64,000 bases of DNA from Aotearoamyces nothofagi (GCA_015345905.1 JADDTR010000014.1:310001-374000), one strand, 5' to 3'. Numbered from the stretch's first letter, positions 47,841 through 60,844 are shown. Numbers and translations are program-made. The notes: a model not told the origin generated them from the letters alone.

Positions 47841-48430
47841 TACCTGTACCGGCTACCAAGGTGAGCCACAGGAGGCGACAGCAGGCTACAGACGGCTAGC
47901 CTGGGCAAGGCCGCGCGAGGGCCATTGGCGCAGGAGCCTGGCGGCCTAGCCTGTCCGGGCCGGATCCACGCCTGTTCGGGCAGGCCGGCTGGGAGAAGAG
48001 GCCAAAATAGCACAAACAGCACGAACAGCACGAATAGGAGGTATGGGTCGGGCAAGCGCAAGCGTGCCGTGCGTGCGTCGTGAATTTCTTTGCTCCGTAC
48101 TAAGGCAGGTACGGTGCCAGGCACCTCCGTCAACTGCGGCGCTAGGGGGCTAGCGTCTGCAGCCACCGTCCGAAGTCCCGCCTGCAAGCCCTGCACGCTG
48201 CGCTGCTCGTCCAGGCACCTTAGCCACCAGATTCGCGCTGCCCTAGTGCTGCTCGCGGCCTAGCAGGTGCGGTAGGCTGCCGGGCCTTGCTGGAGGCGGA
48301 GTAGTGCAGCCCTGAGGAGCCCGCTACGGTAGGTACGGCACTCGCTGCAGCCACACCACCCGCCCAGTGTCTTACAGTCCTGTGCGTACAGTACAGCGCA
48401 GTAGGTACTGTAGTTGCTGGCTGTGCCTCC

Positions 48431-48470
48431 GTTATCCGCCATCCGCCATCCGCCATCCGCCATCCGCCGT
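48431..48470. repeat. 7-bp minisatellite (CCGCCAT)
   Basis: About five copies of CCGCCAT. Confidence 0.85.
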
Positions 48471-49956
48471 GCGCTATCTGCCATCCGCGGATACGTACTC
48501 TCCATCCTCCTGCCTCCCTTATCTTGCAGTGCCTTGGATGCCTATAAGTACCCTGAGCTACGCCCTTGGGTCCTGGCCGAGTGCTGCTGCTGCAGTTCCA
48601 GGCGCTCAAGGTAGGTAGTCAACACCGCCTAAGGTCCCATAAGTACTCAGGTTTGCCGAGTCGCCCACCAGCTGGCATTCTTTGGTACGTGTATACCTAC
48701 CAGCCTTAGGTACCCTACTGCTGACTACAGTACTAATACATCCAGTAGTGTCGACGTGGGTAACTAGGTCGGCCCGGCTGTTCCTTTAGACGGCCAAATT
48801 ACTGCGACGGCCTCTGCCCTATCAGCGCAGGGCGAAAGGGCTGTCTCCTTGGCTTCCATTCCCAGATGGAACACACAAGCCTTCTACTGGCGCGCTGGAC
48901 TTCTGCCCTGGGTGTAGCAGCATCGTGCACTCCATACAAATGTGGCAATAATGCCTACCTTACGTGCCCGAGCTGCTGCTACGATGCTCCCAGGGCCTAA
49001 CCTAGGAGCAATGCCAAGTGCAGCAGGTAATTGCTGGTATGGGTGGGTGGGTTGGCGGGCAGGCTGGTAGACTCGACCTTCTTTTCTCTGTACCAAGTAT
49101 TCTGTAATCTGTACAGGTCCGCCAGCTGGAAATCCCGGCCATGCCCCGTTGTACACAGTACGGAGAACCTGGTGATGACAGCGTGACTATCCACCCAGCC
49201 GGCCAATAATAGCATCGCTAATTCTCTATACTGCAATCAGAAGTATGGCCCCTTCCAGAATGCAGGATTTGCAGGATTTGCAGGATTTGCCCGTCTCTCA
49301 GACTCCCAGGCGTGCCTGCCGTTCCGGGGTTTCCGTAGCAGAGAACGGTACCTAGTTCTTGCAGAGCATCCCGTTCTCTCATGCAGCTGCGCATGGCGTC
49401 TACGCAGTGTGCGTACCTAGCACGCACAACCGTATAGATACAGATACAGAGATAGATGGCAACTGTGCCAGCTTTTCATACGAGAGCCTGTTGACGCTGG
49501 GTCGCTGTTGTTGCGCGCGCGCCCCCCCTCCCCCAAGCGCACGCCCCAGGCCCCTGTGCGCCTTTCGCAGGAGTGTCAGGCAATATGACCTGCCTGGATC
49601 TGACAGGGATCGCCAGGAAAAGCCCACGCAAAGCCCCTCCCCCAAATTACAGCAAAAGCTTAGCTGGCGCTTCACCCAGTCTGGCTTGCTTCATTAGACA
49701 GCCGTGAGACAGCCATTTTGAGTACTGCATTGGCAGCAGCTGGTAGGTGGTTGGCAGATGGCTGATGGCAGATGGCTGATGGCTGATGGCACTTGGCACA
49801 CAGTGCACTTGGGGGCTTGGGGCTTGGGGCTTGGTCCTGTGGTTGGGACTGCAACCGCTTCAAGGGAGATGATGGTGACACAGGAGAGTACAGCATGGTA
49901 CAGTCACAGTTCAGGAGACAGCAACTGTCTCTCGGTAGGTAGGTGCTTGGGTGCGG

Positions 49957-49980
49957 AGTACAGTACAGTACTTACAGTAC
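49957..49980. repeat. GTAC-type repeat tract
   Basis: Repeated GTACA/CAGTA words, ACAGTACAGTACTTACAGTA. Confidence 0.75.
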
Positions 49981-50444
49981 GCGCACTGTGCAGTATATAA
50001 ATAACGGAACTAGCCCTGGAGGAGCCCTATGCCAAGTCGCCAACACCAAGCATGGCCGATAAAGAATTCGTGATGAGATCTCCCCAGCTAGGTAGATGCA
50101 CTGCAGTGCTACTTGCATGTGCGTACGTACTGCAGAACGAGGCAAGTTACTCACCGTACAGTACTGTAGATACTGATGATACCGTGGTCTGTGTCGCAGC
50201 GGGCAGACTCGACGGAGCACCCGTCCAGATGGATGCAAAACCCCAGGGCACCCCAGCCCCGGTTCCCTTTCATTTGGTCTCATGCAAATCTCGCATACGT
50301 GCATACGAGTACCAAGATATGGTCCTGTACTGCGTCTACAGTACTGTACTGTGCTCCGTGCTGTGCTGTGCTGTAACTCTTCCGCGGCCTGGCCAGCCAA
50401 GTGCCAGCGTACCGCCAGCTAAGGTAAGGTATGCAGAACACTTA

Positions 50445-50583
50445 CAGTGGGTGGCCAGAAGTATTCGACCTGGTACGTGCAGGCCCACTTTTCATCACCA
50501 ATAAAATTATTCAGTCTTATTGTCTACATGATCTATTGGTTCGGCGGGCACGTACCAGGTCGAATACTTCTGGCCACCCACTG
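50445..50583 (-). mobile_element. Tc1/mariner-type MITE, copy 2
   Basis: Same 139-bp element as at 47,702-47,840 but in inverted orientation, with 36-bp terminal repeats, 67-bp core and flanking TA at 50,443-50,444 and 50,584-50,585. Read on the minus strand it is identical to copy 1 over its full length. The two copies bracket 2.6 kb, so recombination between them would invert that segment. Confidence 0.88.
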
Positions 50584-52453
50584 TACGTACTGATTCCGCG
50601 TTCCCCAGCGTATCCAGGGGCTTGCTTACTCGGGAGCCCCCTAAGGTGCTTGACGGTGTTGTACTATAGCCCTCTCTGTACACTGCGTTCCTATGCTACG
50701 GTAGTACACGGCGATTAATCAGTCTTCGCTCCCCTCGAGTCGCCCGCTGGACCCGCCCGAGGAAGGTTCTTACAACCCTACTACACCCGCTTCAGTTCTG
50801 ATCCAAAGTGCAGACCCCAGCAGCTCTTCCACAACACGGTGAAGCCTGACATCATACGCCGAGTCGAGCAGAAAAATCAAATTGCCCGAGATTGTAGCAG
50901 CTTCCAGAATTGTCGCAGTTTGGCGCCTTGCAAGCCAGAATCCCGCCGAGTCGCTGAGTCGTTCGCTGTGCGTGCCCACGGTACCCTAATTTCGGTCCAC
51001 TGTGTGCCGGGTAACCAGTGGCCAGCCCCATGGCTAAGAATAGATTGCTCGGCCCTGCCACTGTGCGTGCTGGGTGGAGATGCGGCTCATTCGCGTCTTG
51101 GTCCGAATCAGCATGTCTGATGTATGTACTGTATCTGAAGTCAGGGTATATAAACAATATTCGTCATCATCACGGCACAGTAGTAGTAATAATAATAATA
51201 ATAAACATATCGAGAGTACCTGCGCAAGCGTGTGCAGGCCACACTTTCACAGCTCTGTAGACATTTCTTTCTGCTGCAGCAATCCTCTTCGGCCAGCCGT
51301 TTGCTAGGGGGTCGCAACCCTGCAGCCCCGCAGGGCTGTTAATGGCCGAGGAATGTAGCCGTTGATCTTTGATCTTTGATCTTGTGATCTGGGCTTGCAT
51401 TCCACGGGAACCGCCACTCCGCCGACAAGGTGATCCATCCCGACTGCTTCATTCGCTATCGTCGCGCGGCTTGGCAACAGTGAGAACTTGCGGCGGCTGC
51501 TGTTTTATGTAAGCACCCAAGGTACGTGACGAGGTATGGGCGACCCTCCGCTCGGTAGGTCGAGTGGCAAGTGAGCTGCATACTGGAGCGGGCACAGACA
51601 TACTGTTCTTCCTTCGCTGTTAGTCACGTGACATCGCTATGGCTGGCCTCGCCGACTCGCAGCACTACTTTACCAAGGTATCAATGCATTGTTACCGTCT
51701 GTACTCCGTCCGTATTCGAGTGACCCATCCCAGAGTGGCCGGCTGGCCTCTCCCCTTCTCGTTCGCAGTACTTGTAGGCACTGTTACTGCCCAAGTACCA
51801 GTACGTATTCCCTGGCGGAGTCCTCTTTGCCGAATGCCGCCTTACCGAGCTCGAACGGAATGCGGGGGAATGGGAACGCCAACGTCGCTCCAGCTTCCAC
51901 TGCACCTCCTCGCTCCCGCTGAAGAAGCTTGGAGGTGTGGTGAACGCATGCATAGAGTACTGCACATACAGCACATATGGCATAGATACTCGGGTACATG
52001 CGCGCACAACACTGGAGGTTATCAAGTCCGTTTCTCCGGTCCACGAGCCGTGGCTAAAATCCTAGGCCTCACCTGCAGTGCCGTGAGTGCTGCATATATC
52101 TGTTAAATGCGTGACTACATCTAATAGCCATCTTGCAAGTTTCTTCGGCATACTTGTCTGTGTTGGCAAAGAGGTGCTATCAATAGATGTCGATATCTCT
52201 TCAATCCCCTCACTTGTATGTCTAAAAAACAACTGCAATTACTTGCTATTTCCCGCCATTAAAACGACCTGTTCAACGAATTGCAGGTGCTCGCTGTTGA
52301 GAACAACTGCTGCAATATTCGAAAGAAGGAGTAGCCACAAGTACTATCTAGCACTCTTTATCAAGAGCTTTGGCTGTAAGCGTAGAGTTGATAATCCGTC
52401 TGATGCTCGATAACTAACATTCAGTTGTCGATACAGCTCGAAACAGTCTAACA

Positions 52454-54709
52454 ATGGCCACCCATCCACAAGACGAAGTCTATCGTCGCTCTATTACCGA
52501 TCCCGAGTCATTCTGGGCAGATCAAGCTTCCCACCTCTACTGGCACAAGAATCCATCGAAAGCACTTACAAAGACCACAAAGGTACTGAAGAGTGGGGTT
52601 TCCCATGGCCACTGGGAATGGTTTGCAGGCGGCGAGATATCAACCTGCTACAACTGCGTGGATAGGCATGTGGCTTCTGGCAATGGAGACTCAACAGCTA
52701 TCTTTTGGGATAGTCCAGTGACGGCAAGTAAAGAGAGGTACACGTATAAACAGCTGCTTAAGGAAGTAGAAATCTTTGCTGGCGTTCTCAGAGAGGAGGG
52801 TGTGAAAAGGGGGGATGTAGTTTTAATATACAGTTAGTATAGCACATCCATAAACATATACCCACGCTAACGGTAATAGTGCCAATGATTCCAGCTGCAT
52901 TGATTGCGATGCTTGCTATCTCTCGACTTGGGGCAATTCATACCGTTGTATTCGGAGGCTTTGCGTCTAAATCACTAGCACAACGCATCGAAGCATCAAA
53001 GCCAGTTATCATTCTTACCGCATCATGTGGAATCGATGGTACAAAGCCTGCTGTAAGCTACCAGCCCTATATTCGACAAGCAATTGGTCGTTCTTCTTTC
53101 AAACCCCCGAAGACCATAATCTGGCAACGTGACCAGCTGCGGTGGGATCCAGTAAACAAAGAAGCTGGAGAGCGCAATTGGCAACGACTAGTCAAGAGCG
53201 CAAGAGATCGCGGTTTGAAAGCAGCATGTGTTCCGGTCAAAGCCAGCGATGGCGTATATATCATTTATACATCCGGTACAACTGGGTCGCCGAAAGGTGT
53301 ACTCCGGGAGGCTGGTGGGCACGCAGTGGGCTTGCATTTTTCAATAAACTATCTCTTCGGCATACACGGGCCTGGCGATGTGATGTTTTGTGCGTCGGAT
53401 ATTGGATGGGTGGTTGGGCATAGCTACATCCTATATGCACCTCTTTTGACCGGTGCAGCAACTGTGTTGTACGAGGGTAAACCAGTCGGAACACCAAATG
53501 CAGGCACATTCTGGCGGATCATAGAGGAATACAGGGTAGGTTATTTCCTATTCGTTGAGAAACTAAATGGCTAACATTATTATCGTAGGTGAACACCCTA
53601 TCAACAGCACCTACAGCTCTACGAGCTATTCGACGTGACGATCCGGCAAATAAACTCTTCTCCGAGATAGGTGAAAGGGGCGGCCTAAGGAGCCTCAAGG
53701 CCCTATTTTTAGCTGGTGAGAGATCTGAACCTAGTATCGTAACCATGTATCAAGATCTATTGAAGAAGTACGGAGGTGGGGGTGCCGATGTCATCGATAA
53801 TTGGTGGTCCTCTGAGTCTGGATCCCCCATTTCCGGGATTGCGCTTGTCCCGTATGCAGGCAAAGACCGCAAGACAAAGGTGTTGACGGCGCCCTTGAAA
53901 GTCAAGCCTGGGAGCGCAGGTAAGGCTATGCCTGGGTTCGACGTACGGGTCGTGAATGATGAAGGCATTGAGGTGGAGAAGGGCAAGATGGGGAATATCG
54001 TCCTAGCGATTCCTCTTGCTCCTACAGCCTTTCGTACCCTATGGGGAGATGAAGAGCGGTTCTATAAGGGTTATATGAGACGGTTCGAGGGCAAATGGAT
54101 TGATACTGGCGATGCTGGTATGATTGATCTAGAAGGATACATCCACGTGATGTCGAGATCTGACGACATCATCAACGTTGCAGCACACCGTTTTAGCACT
54201 GGTAAGCCAAGATTGGTCTCTATCGGCCATTCTAGTGAGCCAGAAACTGACGCATGACCTTAGGCTCCATCGAACAAGCCATCTCTTCACACCCGGCAAT
54301 TACCGAATGCTGTGTCGTCGGCATTCCCGATTCTCTCAAAGGCCACTTACCCTTCGCTTTCGTCACTCTATCAACTCCCGATCACCCAGAATCTGCAATC
54401 CCATCCGACCAGCTAACCGCCGAGGTACAGAAACTCGTCCGCACGCAGATCGGCGCGATTGCATCTCTTGGTGGCATAATCCATGGAAAGCGTATAATCC
54501 CCAAGACGCGATCGGGCAAGACGCTCAGGCGCGTGCTACGAGAGTTGTTGGAGAACGCTGTGCACGGGGATTTTGATAAGGAGGTGCAGGTCCCGGCTAC
54601 CGTGGAGGATGCTAGCGTTGTCGAGGTTGCGAGGGAGAAGATCGCCGAGTATTTCAAAGAGAAAGGCGGCGACTTGCACAAGGCTACCGAGACTAGGTCA
54701 AAGCTGTAG
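52454..54709 (+). CDS. Acetyl/propionyl-CoA synthetase-like AMP-forming enzyme with peroxisomal SKL end
   Basis: Activates a short-chain carboxylic acid to its CoA ester via the acyl-AMP. Exons 52454-52832, 52880-53535, 53589-54201 and 54264-54709 give 697 aa. The N-terminal segment SITDPESFWADQASHLYWHK is typical of the acetyl-CoA synthetase/ACSS3 subgroup. The AMP-binding motif YTSGTTGSPKG is at 256-266, followed by DVMFCASDIGWVVGHSY. IDNWWSSESGSP replaces the TDNWWQTETG of relatives. WIDTGDAG and RSDDIINVAAHRFSTG follow, and the catalytic lysine is Lys635 in PKTRSGKTLRR. The substrate is probably propionate or another short acid (family inference). The last three residues are SKL, a perfect type 1 peroxisomal targeting signal, so a peroxisomal site of action is likely. 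All four exons stay in frame. Confidence 0.92.
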
Positions 54710-55859
54710 TGTAGAAGCTGGCCACCCGTTTTCGGTTGCTCCTTATACTGCAACTTGCTTGATATCAATGATGAATTAGTCCAGTTTAGTGCCGGCCAGG
54801 TTGCTAACCAGCTGCTTCGAAAATGGCGGGCGTCGTATTCTTGAACTCTCAATTACCTAGATAGCATCCAAAAAAAGATATTCAAAGAGCAGGCATCTAC
54901 TCTGAACCTCGCTATCCGATCTTGGTCTTATCCCATACAGTGTGTCCTGAGTCCGGCTTCTAGATACGGCAAGGTACAGCTTGCCACCCCCGAAACTAGA
55001 ACCTACGACCCTGGGCGTCCTGTCACTTTCCTCCACTCTCTTCTGCTCCGTTCCTTTCTCCGGTCCGTCTTTCCCCCTTGGTGCTTCCAACTTGCCTATA
55101 TTACATCAACTAAGAACAAGCTGCACATGCCTCCTCTAGACGAGCACACTAGTAGAAGGCGATGTCCTCATATATTCAAGACTAACAGGACACTATAAAC
55201 AATTGGCACAGATCCTAAACTCTAATCAAACCTTTGGATTCCCAGAAACACTGTGTTGCTTCCAGAAGCTCTGTATATTTCAAAACAAAAGCTGTTACAT
55301 ATTCACAAAGGCATCATCACGTCAAAAAGGCAGGATGGAAGAGACTCGAACACAAATAGCTTTTAATTGTCCTCATCACATCATTCATGAGCTACATAAG
55401 ATAACCCACCAAGCCAAGGAAATTCATTATCATCATGTTGAAGAAGCTAAGGGGATGGGTGAAGGCTTTGAGGACCAATCACCACGCCTAGGTTCATAAA
55501 AGGCGGTTGGCATCCCGAGAGACGCATGTGTATCTGTGATATCATGAATATTACGCCCATCTGTTCGCGGCGTCATTCATCAGCCATGGAATGGTCTGTC
55601 TTGTGGATGAAGTCGTAAGTTCGTAGTCATTTAAAGCAAAAAGAAAATTGGTCAGACAAATAGAATAACATCCGTGTATTGAGGGCTTAGGAAATCTCGA
55701 ATGAGTGTGTGCTGGTTTTAATAAAAGGGCCCCGGGACGCACCCAAGGTCTATCAAGCTTGATGAGCTGGCGTGCCACCAAGTGCGGAAATAGAATGCAG
55801 GAGAGTAGTCAGGCACCATCTATGATAGATACTATGGACTTAAGAAATTCCGATGACGG
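54710..55859. other. Convergent 3' intergenic region
   Basis: 1.15 kb between the 3' ends of the synthetase gene and StuA, AT-rich, no gene recognised. A short stretch near 55,330-55,345 resembles a tRNA T-loop but no cloverleaf can be drawn around it. Confidence 0.55.
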
Positions 55860-57951
55860 TCATCGACGACGCTGTGTAATGGTGGATCGAGTACGGTTTA
55901 GAGGTGTATCGTAAGTATTGGGACCAGGTACCGAACCCTCACGAATCGTCTTTCGTCTCTTGAGTCCATCGATATCTCCAACGCCTGGACCTCGACTTGA
56001 CGGACGTGGATCATCATCTTCATCACGACCTCGTTTACTGCCAGTAGTGACCCCATTGATAATCGGTTGTTGTGAAGCGTAACCATTAGACATCGAGCTC
56101 CCCAGATCAGGTTGTGCAGCATAAACTTCGCCGCCCGTGCTCCCATTTGCCGTACCTCTCTCACTACTCATGACATTATAAAGATTACTTGATGGGGGTT
56201 GAACTCGCGGCGGAGTGTTGTAGCCGCCTTGCTGCTGTGCATAGTATGGTTGTGACGAACTAGCTGTTCGCGGAGTCGCACGCCCTGACCCCGCTTGATG
56301 GTTAGGAGAGCCAGTCATCTCAGGGGATAAATGCGCATGATCCGCTGCTAAAGAGCCAACTGGAGGCCCCGGTGCATAGTTGTATGGACCGCGAGTTGAG
56401 TCGTACGAGGCATTGTTATCGTGGGTGTATTCCCCATCATGCTCATGTTCAGCTTCGTCGTCGCCTTGCCCATGGCCCACCTGCTCGTTTCCCTGGCTCT
56501 GATGGATCATTCCGCCAGACCCTTTTGGATCGTGTTGATCTGACTCCGCTCCCGAGCCTTGGGCACGACCTGTCGGAGGACCCATTTCGTTCTTGATATA
56601 GGAATTGGGTTGGCCGTAACGAGCCATAGCCTGAGGTCCTCCATTTGCTTGGGGGTAAGAGCTTTGTTGAACTGGTGGAGCCGAATACATCTGTCTAGAG
56701 GTGTCGTAAGGCTGAGAGCTCTGCTGATACTGCTGCATACTCTGAAGAGAGGCACCGGGGGGTGTCGTGGCTGGGGTAGTGGGCATGGAGCGCGCGTTGC
56801 TTAGACCCGTATCAATGGCCAGTGGATTTGAGCCTTGCACGTTGTTCATTCCTTGTCCTCCCCACTGGAAACTGCCTTCTGCTGTGCCCATGTTGGCCAT
56901 CACACTCGAAGCACTTGTTGGAGGAGTAGGAAATGTATGCGAGCGCTGTAGGTCAGGACGGCCGATGCCAGGATGAGGTGCCAAAGAGTGTTGGGGACCC
57001 GGAAGTCCACCTCCGATGGAGTTTTGCATCGAGTGATGATGATGCGACTGCATCGAAGGTAGTCCTGGTGCTTGAGAATTCCGTAACTGGTTTTGTTCTT
57101 GCTTTCGGCGTTCAGCAGCCGCCATTACGACATTGGTACGACTTTGGTTGGTTGGGTGGTATAAAAGGGCTCCAATGTTATGGACAAACAGAGGATAAAG
57201 GAGTTCTGTTATTTTCTCCTTATTTGCAAAATCGAGAGCGCGCTCAAACGGAATCCTATCTATGTTAGTTGAAGATTCAGGCCACTGATGCACAGATCAC
57301 ATACCAGACACCCTTCAAATGCATTGGTCCAATCTTCACGACGTGTCTCATCTTTTCACTCTTTAAAATTCCATCTCTACGACCCCGCGTCATTCCCGCA
57401 ACATTTAAAAGCTTTGTACCATTGATCATATGATTATCTATAAAGCCGAGTTAGAAATGCTCAGAGAAGTCGGGTGTCGGACTAGTGAAATTTTACTGAC
57501 CTTCTCGTCGGGCAACGCAAACACCCTTGGCCTCAACCTGAAAGCAGAGACTACCCTCATCTTCCCACAAGGTTGCCGTGACCCTAGGTTTCATACCCGG
57601 TGGGGCTATCTGACCAGTAGAATCAAACCCTTGCTGAGGAGCATAGCCCTGGCCGGCCATGACCGGCTGTGCAGAAGACATGGGTGGAAGGGAGAGCACG
57701 TTTGGTTGTGATCCCATTGGACCAGAAACCTGATGACTCGCTTGCTGAGGCGAAGTGAGGCCATTAGAGTATCCATACTGTCCATATGAGCCCTGCGCTG
57801 GCGAATATTGGCCTGGTCCGGGTTGCAGTAATGGAGGCTGTTGATGATGGGAATAATGCGCCATTCCGCCCGATGTCACTGTTTGTGGGGCCGGAGCTTG
57901 CCCAGCTGACATATGAGAAGAATAATACATGTCGGGAGGAGCTTGGTTCAT
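55860..57951 (-). CDS. stuA: APSES transcription factor StuA/Asm-1
   Basis: Nuclear regulator of conidiation and differentiation with a bHLH-like APSES DNA-binding domain (family knowledge). Exons (minus) 57501-57951, 57305-57437 and 55860-57255 give 659 aa. The N-terminus [20 protein letters not shown], followed by a Pro/Gln/Tyr-rich region, matches other StuA proteins. The APSES domain runs about 120-230: [54 protein letters not shown] and [31 protein letters not shown] and a Gln/Pro/Ser-rich tail follow. Two basic runs near the end (SKRGRDED and LKRRKTIR) may be nuclear localisation signals. Splicing creates the conserved KGVWIPFER. The reading frame stays open for 180 codons before this ATG without another ATG. 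Confidence 0.94.
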
Positions 57952-59619
57952 GTTGGCATAAGGTTCTTGAGAGTATGAGTAGCCCGAACCAGGTTGTTGA
58001 CTACCAATGAACGAAGACTGGTGCGCTAATGGAGCAGGAAGGCCTCCGGTGCTAGGAAGGGTGGGAGAGGGCGTCTTTGGGGCGTTAGAAGACCCGTTGG
58101 TGTATGATGTTTGAGAACTCCCGTTCAAAATTGATGATGAGCCAAGAGAGCTCACCCGAGGCGACGACGTACCAGAGGAGTAGGCCTGTTGCGGCTGTGG
58201 CAGAGGTAGTGATGGCAACCTCTCATTCACGTATAGGGGGCGTTGGGCTGCGTGATGATTGTAGAATGGTACGTCGATCGGCCCTCGGGTTGAGACTTGG
58301 GATAGGGACGGAAGATCCAGATTTTCGGTTGAGATGGAAGTCCTGAGACGACCGAAAAAATTAGGTTCCCAAGCAAACTGTAAATGGTTGAGCGTCCGAA
58401 TCGCTGGTTCCTTGTGGATCAGACACAGATAATCCCCAGCTTTAGAGTTCGTTTGTGTATTGGGAGGGTTAGTGATAGCCGACGAACCCAATTCAGGCTT
58501 CGATGTCTACTGGCGGTAGAAACGTGAAGCACTTCCTAGTGAGTTCGATGGAGTTTCCTCAGAGAATCTCGATATTAGACAGGACGACCTAAGCTTCACA
58601 AATGTATGTCGCCAAGGGTTTGATAAGCACTTTTTGTGGGTGATAAATGACGCTTGAATCGCAGAACAAGATTCGGTGTGTAGGACGCGTTATTCGTAAA
58701 TAGTCGTTAAAGAAGCTTCAATGCGCTTGCTTTGGATCCAATTGAGACTGGGATATGACTGAAGCTCCTCGAAAGAGCAGACGACAATTAGGCGAAGCTC
58801 CAAAGACCAGAAATACAGATGCTTTGCAAGGTCGCTTTTCTAGAAGTGCAACTGTGGCGATAACGTGCGGAGGAGGTTCGTGAAGGAGTTCGTGAGTCTC
58901 GTTGAGGGCTGCCAAAGCACCGTCGGTGGCTTAGTCTATGACGGGCGGTACCTTATGGATGTCAAGATGCTTCCTAGACCTCTAATGCAGGTCCAATTAA
59001 TTAGTCGAGTGACAACCAAAGGATCTTGGAGAAGAGAAGCTATGAACGCGAATTGGATACGATGCAGGAATGGTGCAGCACATACCTTTTCCTGCCTGCA
59101 CCTCTGAGCAGAATAATAGAGAGGTCGGTGTTGGGGAGGAGGGAGGAGGAGGAGGAAGAGGAAAGGCGGATGTGGATGCGGTGGTAGGATTGTGTTTGGC
59201 AGTAGCCGGAGGAGAGGTTGGGATGTTGCCAAACTGAGTTATCGGTGGCTCGAAAAGATCGCACACCAGCGCCGCTACCTGCCCACTAGCCAATTGGCCT
59301 ACGGCAGCTCTAATGGACGCTAGAGAGGGTCAAAGCCAAGGTACCTTTGCTAGCAGGTCAGTTGGAGGGAGACGGGCAAACGAAGCGCCCACCAGCGCAA
59401 AGGCAGAGAGACGCTCGGGAGGGCGAGGAGGCGAGGCAGGCCTGCGGGCTACGCAGCGCCAGAGGGAACCGCCAGAGGGCCAGAGGGCCAGAGGGCAGAG
59501 AGGCCAGGGCCAGGGCCAGAGGCGGCGCCAGCGCCAGAGCAGAGCAGCCAGAGCAGCCAGCGGGCAGCGGGCAGCGGGCAGGCAGGACGGGCAGGGCAGA
59601 GAGCGACGAGTCGGCGCAG

Positions 59620-59651
59620 ACGAGACGAGACGAGACGAGACGAGACGAGAG
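59620..59651. repeat. 5-bp repeat (GAGAC)
   Basis: Six or more copies of ACGAG. Confidence 0.9.
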
Positions 59652-59967
59652 ACACCACACGCGCACACACACACAGCTCCAGCACACACCACTCCGCTCC
59701 CCTGCCAATGCAGCCTGGGAGGCTAGCAGGCCAGGATGGCTCGGCGTGCCGGGGTATTCGGCTGCTACAGGTCGCTAGAGGCGCTACTGGACCGCACTGA
59801 ACCGCACTGAACCGTACAGCACGGTACTGTTGCTGCTGCGGTGCTGGTGCTGGCGCTGGTGGGTGCTGGGACAGCTGCCGGGGCTGCTGCTGGGGCTGCT
59901 GCTGGTGCTGCCTGCCTGCTTTGTTTGCCCGCCCGCGCACCTCGCCGGCCAGGGCTAGGCTCAGCAC

Positions 59968-60016
59968 TAGGTACTGTACTGTATGCACTGTATGTAGGCA
60001 CTGTACAGTATCTATC
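59968..60016. repeat. GTAC-type repeat tract
   Basis: Repeated TACTGTA/GCACTGTA words ending CTGTACAGTATC. Confidence 0.75.
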
Positions 60017-60668
60017 ACTGTGGATTCTGGGCGCTGGACGCTGGGCGCTGGCCGCTGGACGCTGGACGCTGGCCGCTGGCCGCCCACTAGGCGCTGGACG
60101 GCGGGGCTGTGGAGTGGGAACAAAGCCCCCGCTGCTCCCTCCGTGGCTCCGTCCGGCAGGCCCTGTGCGGTGCTGGCTGAACAATGCCCTCCGATCGGAT
60201 GCGTGATAGCGCCAGATACGGCCCTGGAGCCCTGGCCGCTGCCCCTGGGTGGTGGTGCCCGCGACAGGACAGCGTGTGCCCTGTTTTGCCGGTCGCTGCT
60301 GCTGCGCTGGCTGCTGGCTGCTGGCTGCTGCTGCCTTGTTCGTATGCCTGGGTGACGGTGACAGTGACTGGTGGCGGCCGTCGTCTCTGGCGGTGGGGGG
60401 TGCGTTCGAGGGGACACGGATCGTAGCTCGATTCAGCGCGCCCGCCGAGGATCGAATCAGGGTGCGGCGCGCCTGCGGTATTCTGTACAGCTGTCCCGTC
60501 GTTGGCCACGTTGCTGAGTTGGTGTGGATAGCGCAGGGTGGGAACGAGTAAGGCAGGTCAGCAGCAATTGACGCTTGATGCGTCCCGAGGCATATGCCAG
60601 CGCCGGCGGGCTCTACGGGCTGGATTGCGTCTGCCGTCTGTTACGGGCGAGACGTCAGTGGGCACGGT

Positions 60669-60718
60669 GCACTGGCACTGGCACTGGCACTGGCACTGGC
60701 ACTGGCACTGGCGCTGGC
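60669..60718. repeat. 6-bp repeat (ACTGGC)
   Basis: About eight copies of ACTGGC. Confidence 0.9.
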
Positions 60719-60844
60719 CTGCACGGGGCTGGGCGTGTGTGCTCTCTACGAGAAATCTACAGAGCTATGGCATTGTGGGTGCGGTGAGGACGGCCGTTTG
60801 GACCGGCGATCAACTGAGATGCACAACTGCAGGCAGATCCCGTG

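Larger units (their letters stand above)
47374..52453. other. 5.1-kb divergent gene-free region with repeat island and two MITEs
   Basis: Between the starts of the GPI-type gene and the acyl-CoA synthetase gene. The GPI gene promoter is next to 47,374. From 47.6 to 51.6 kb there is repeat-rich GC-rich sequence with two identical inverted-repeat elements. From about 52,090 the sequence is AT-richer and should hold the synthetase promoter. No gene was recognised. Confidence 0.6.

Noticed and set aside
55325-55420. tRNA-like T-loop (GTTCGAGTC on the minus strand)
   Set aside because: No pairing acceptor stem or D-arm could be drawn around it.
59449-60417. 322-codon minus-strand frame
   Set aside because: Low-complexity translation of the repeat island with no recognisable domain.
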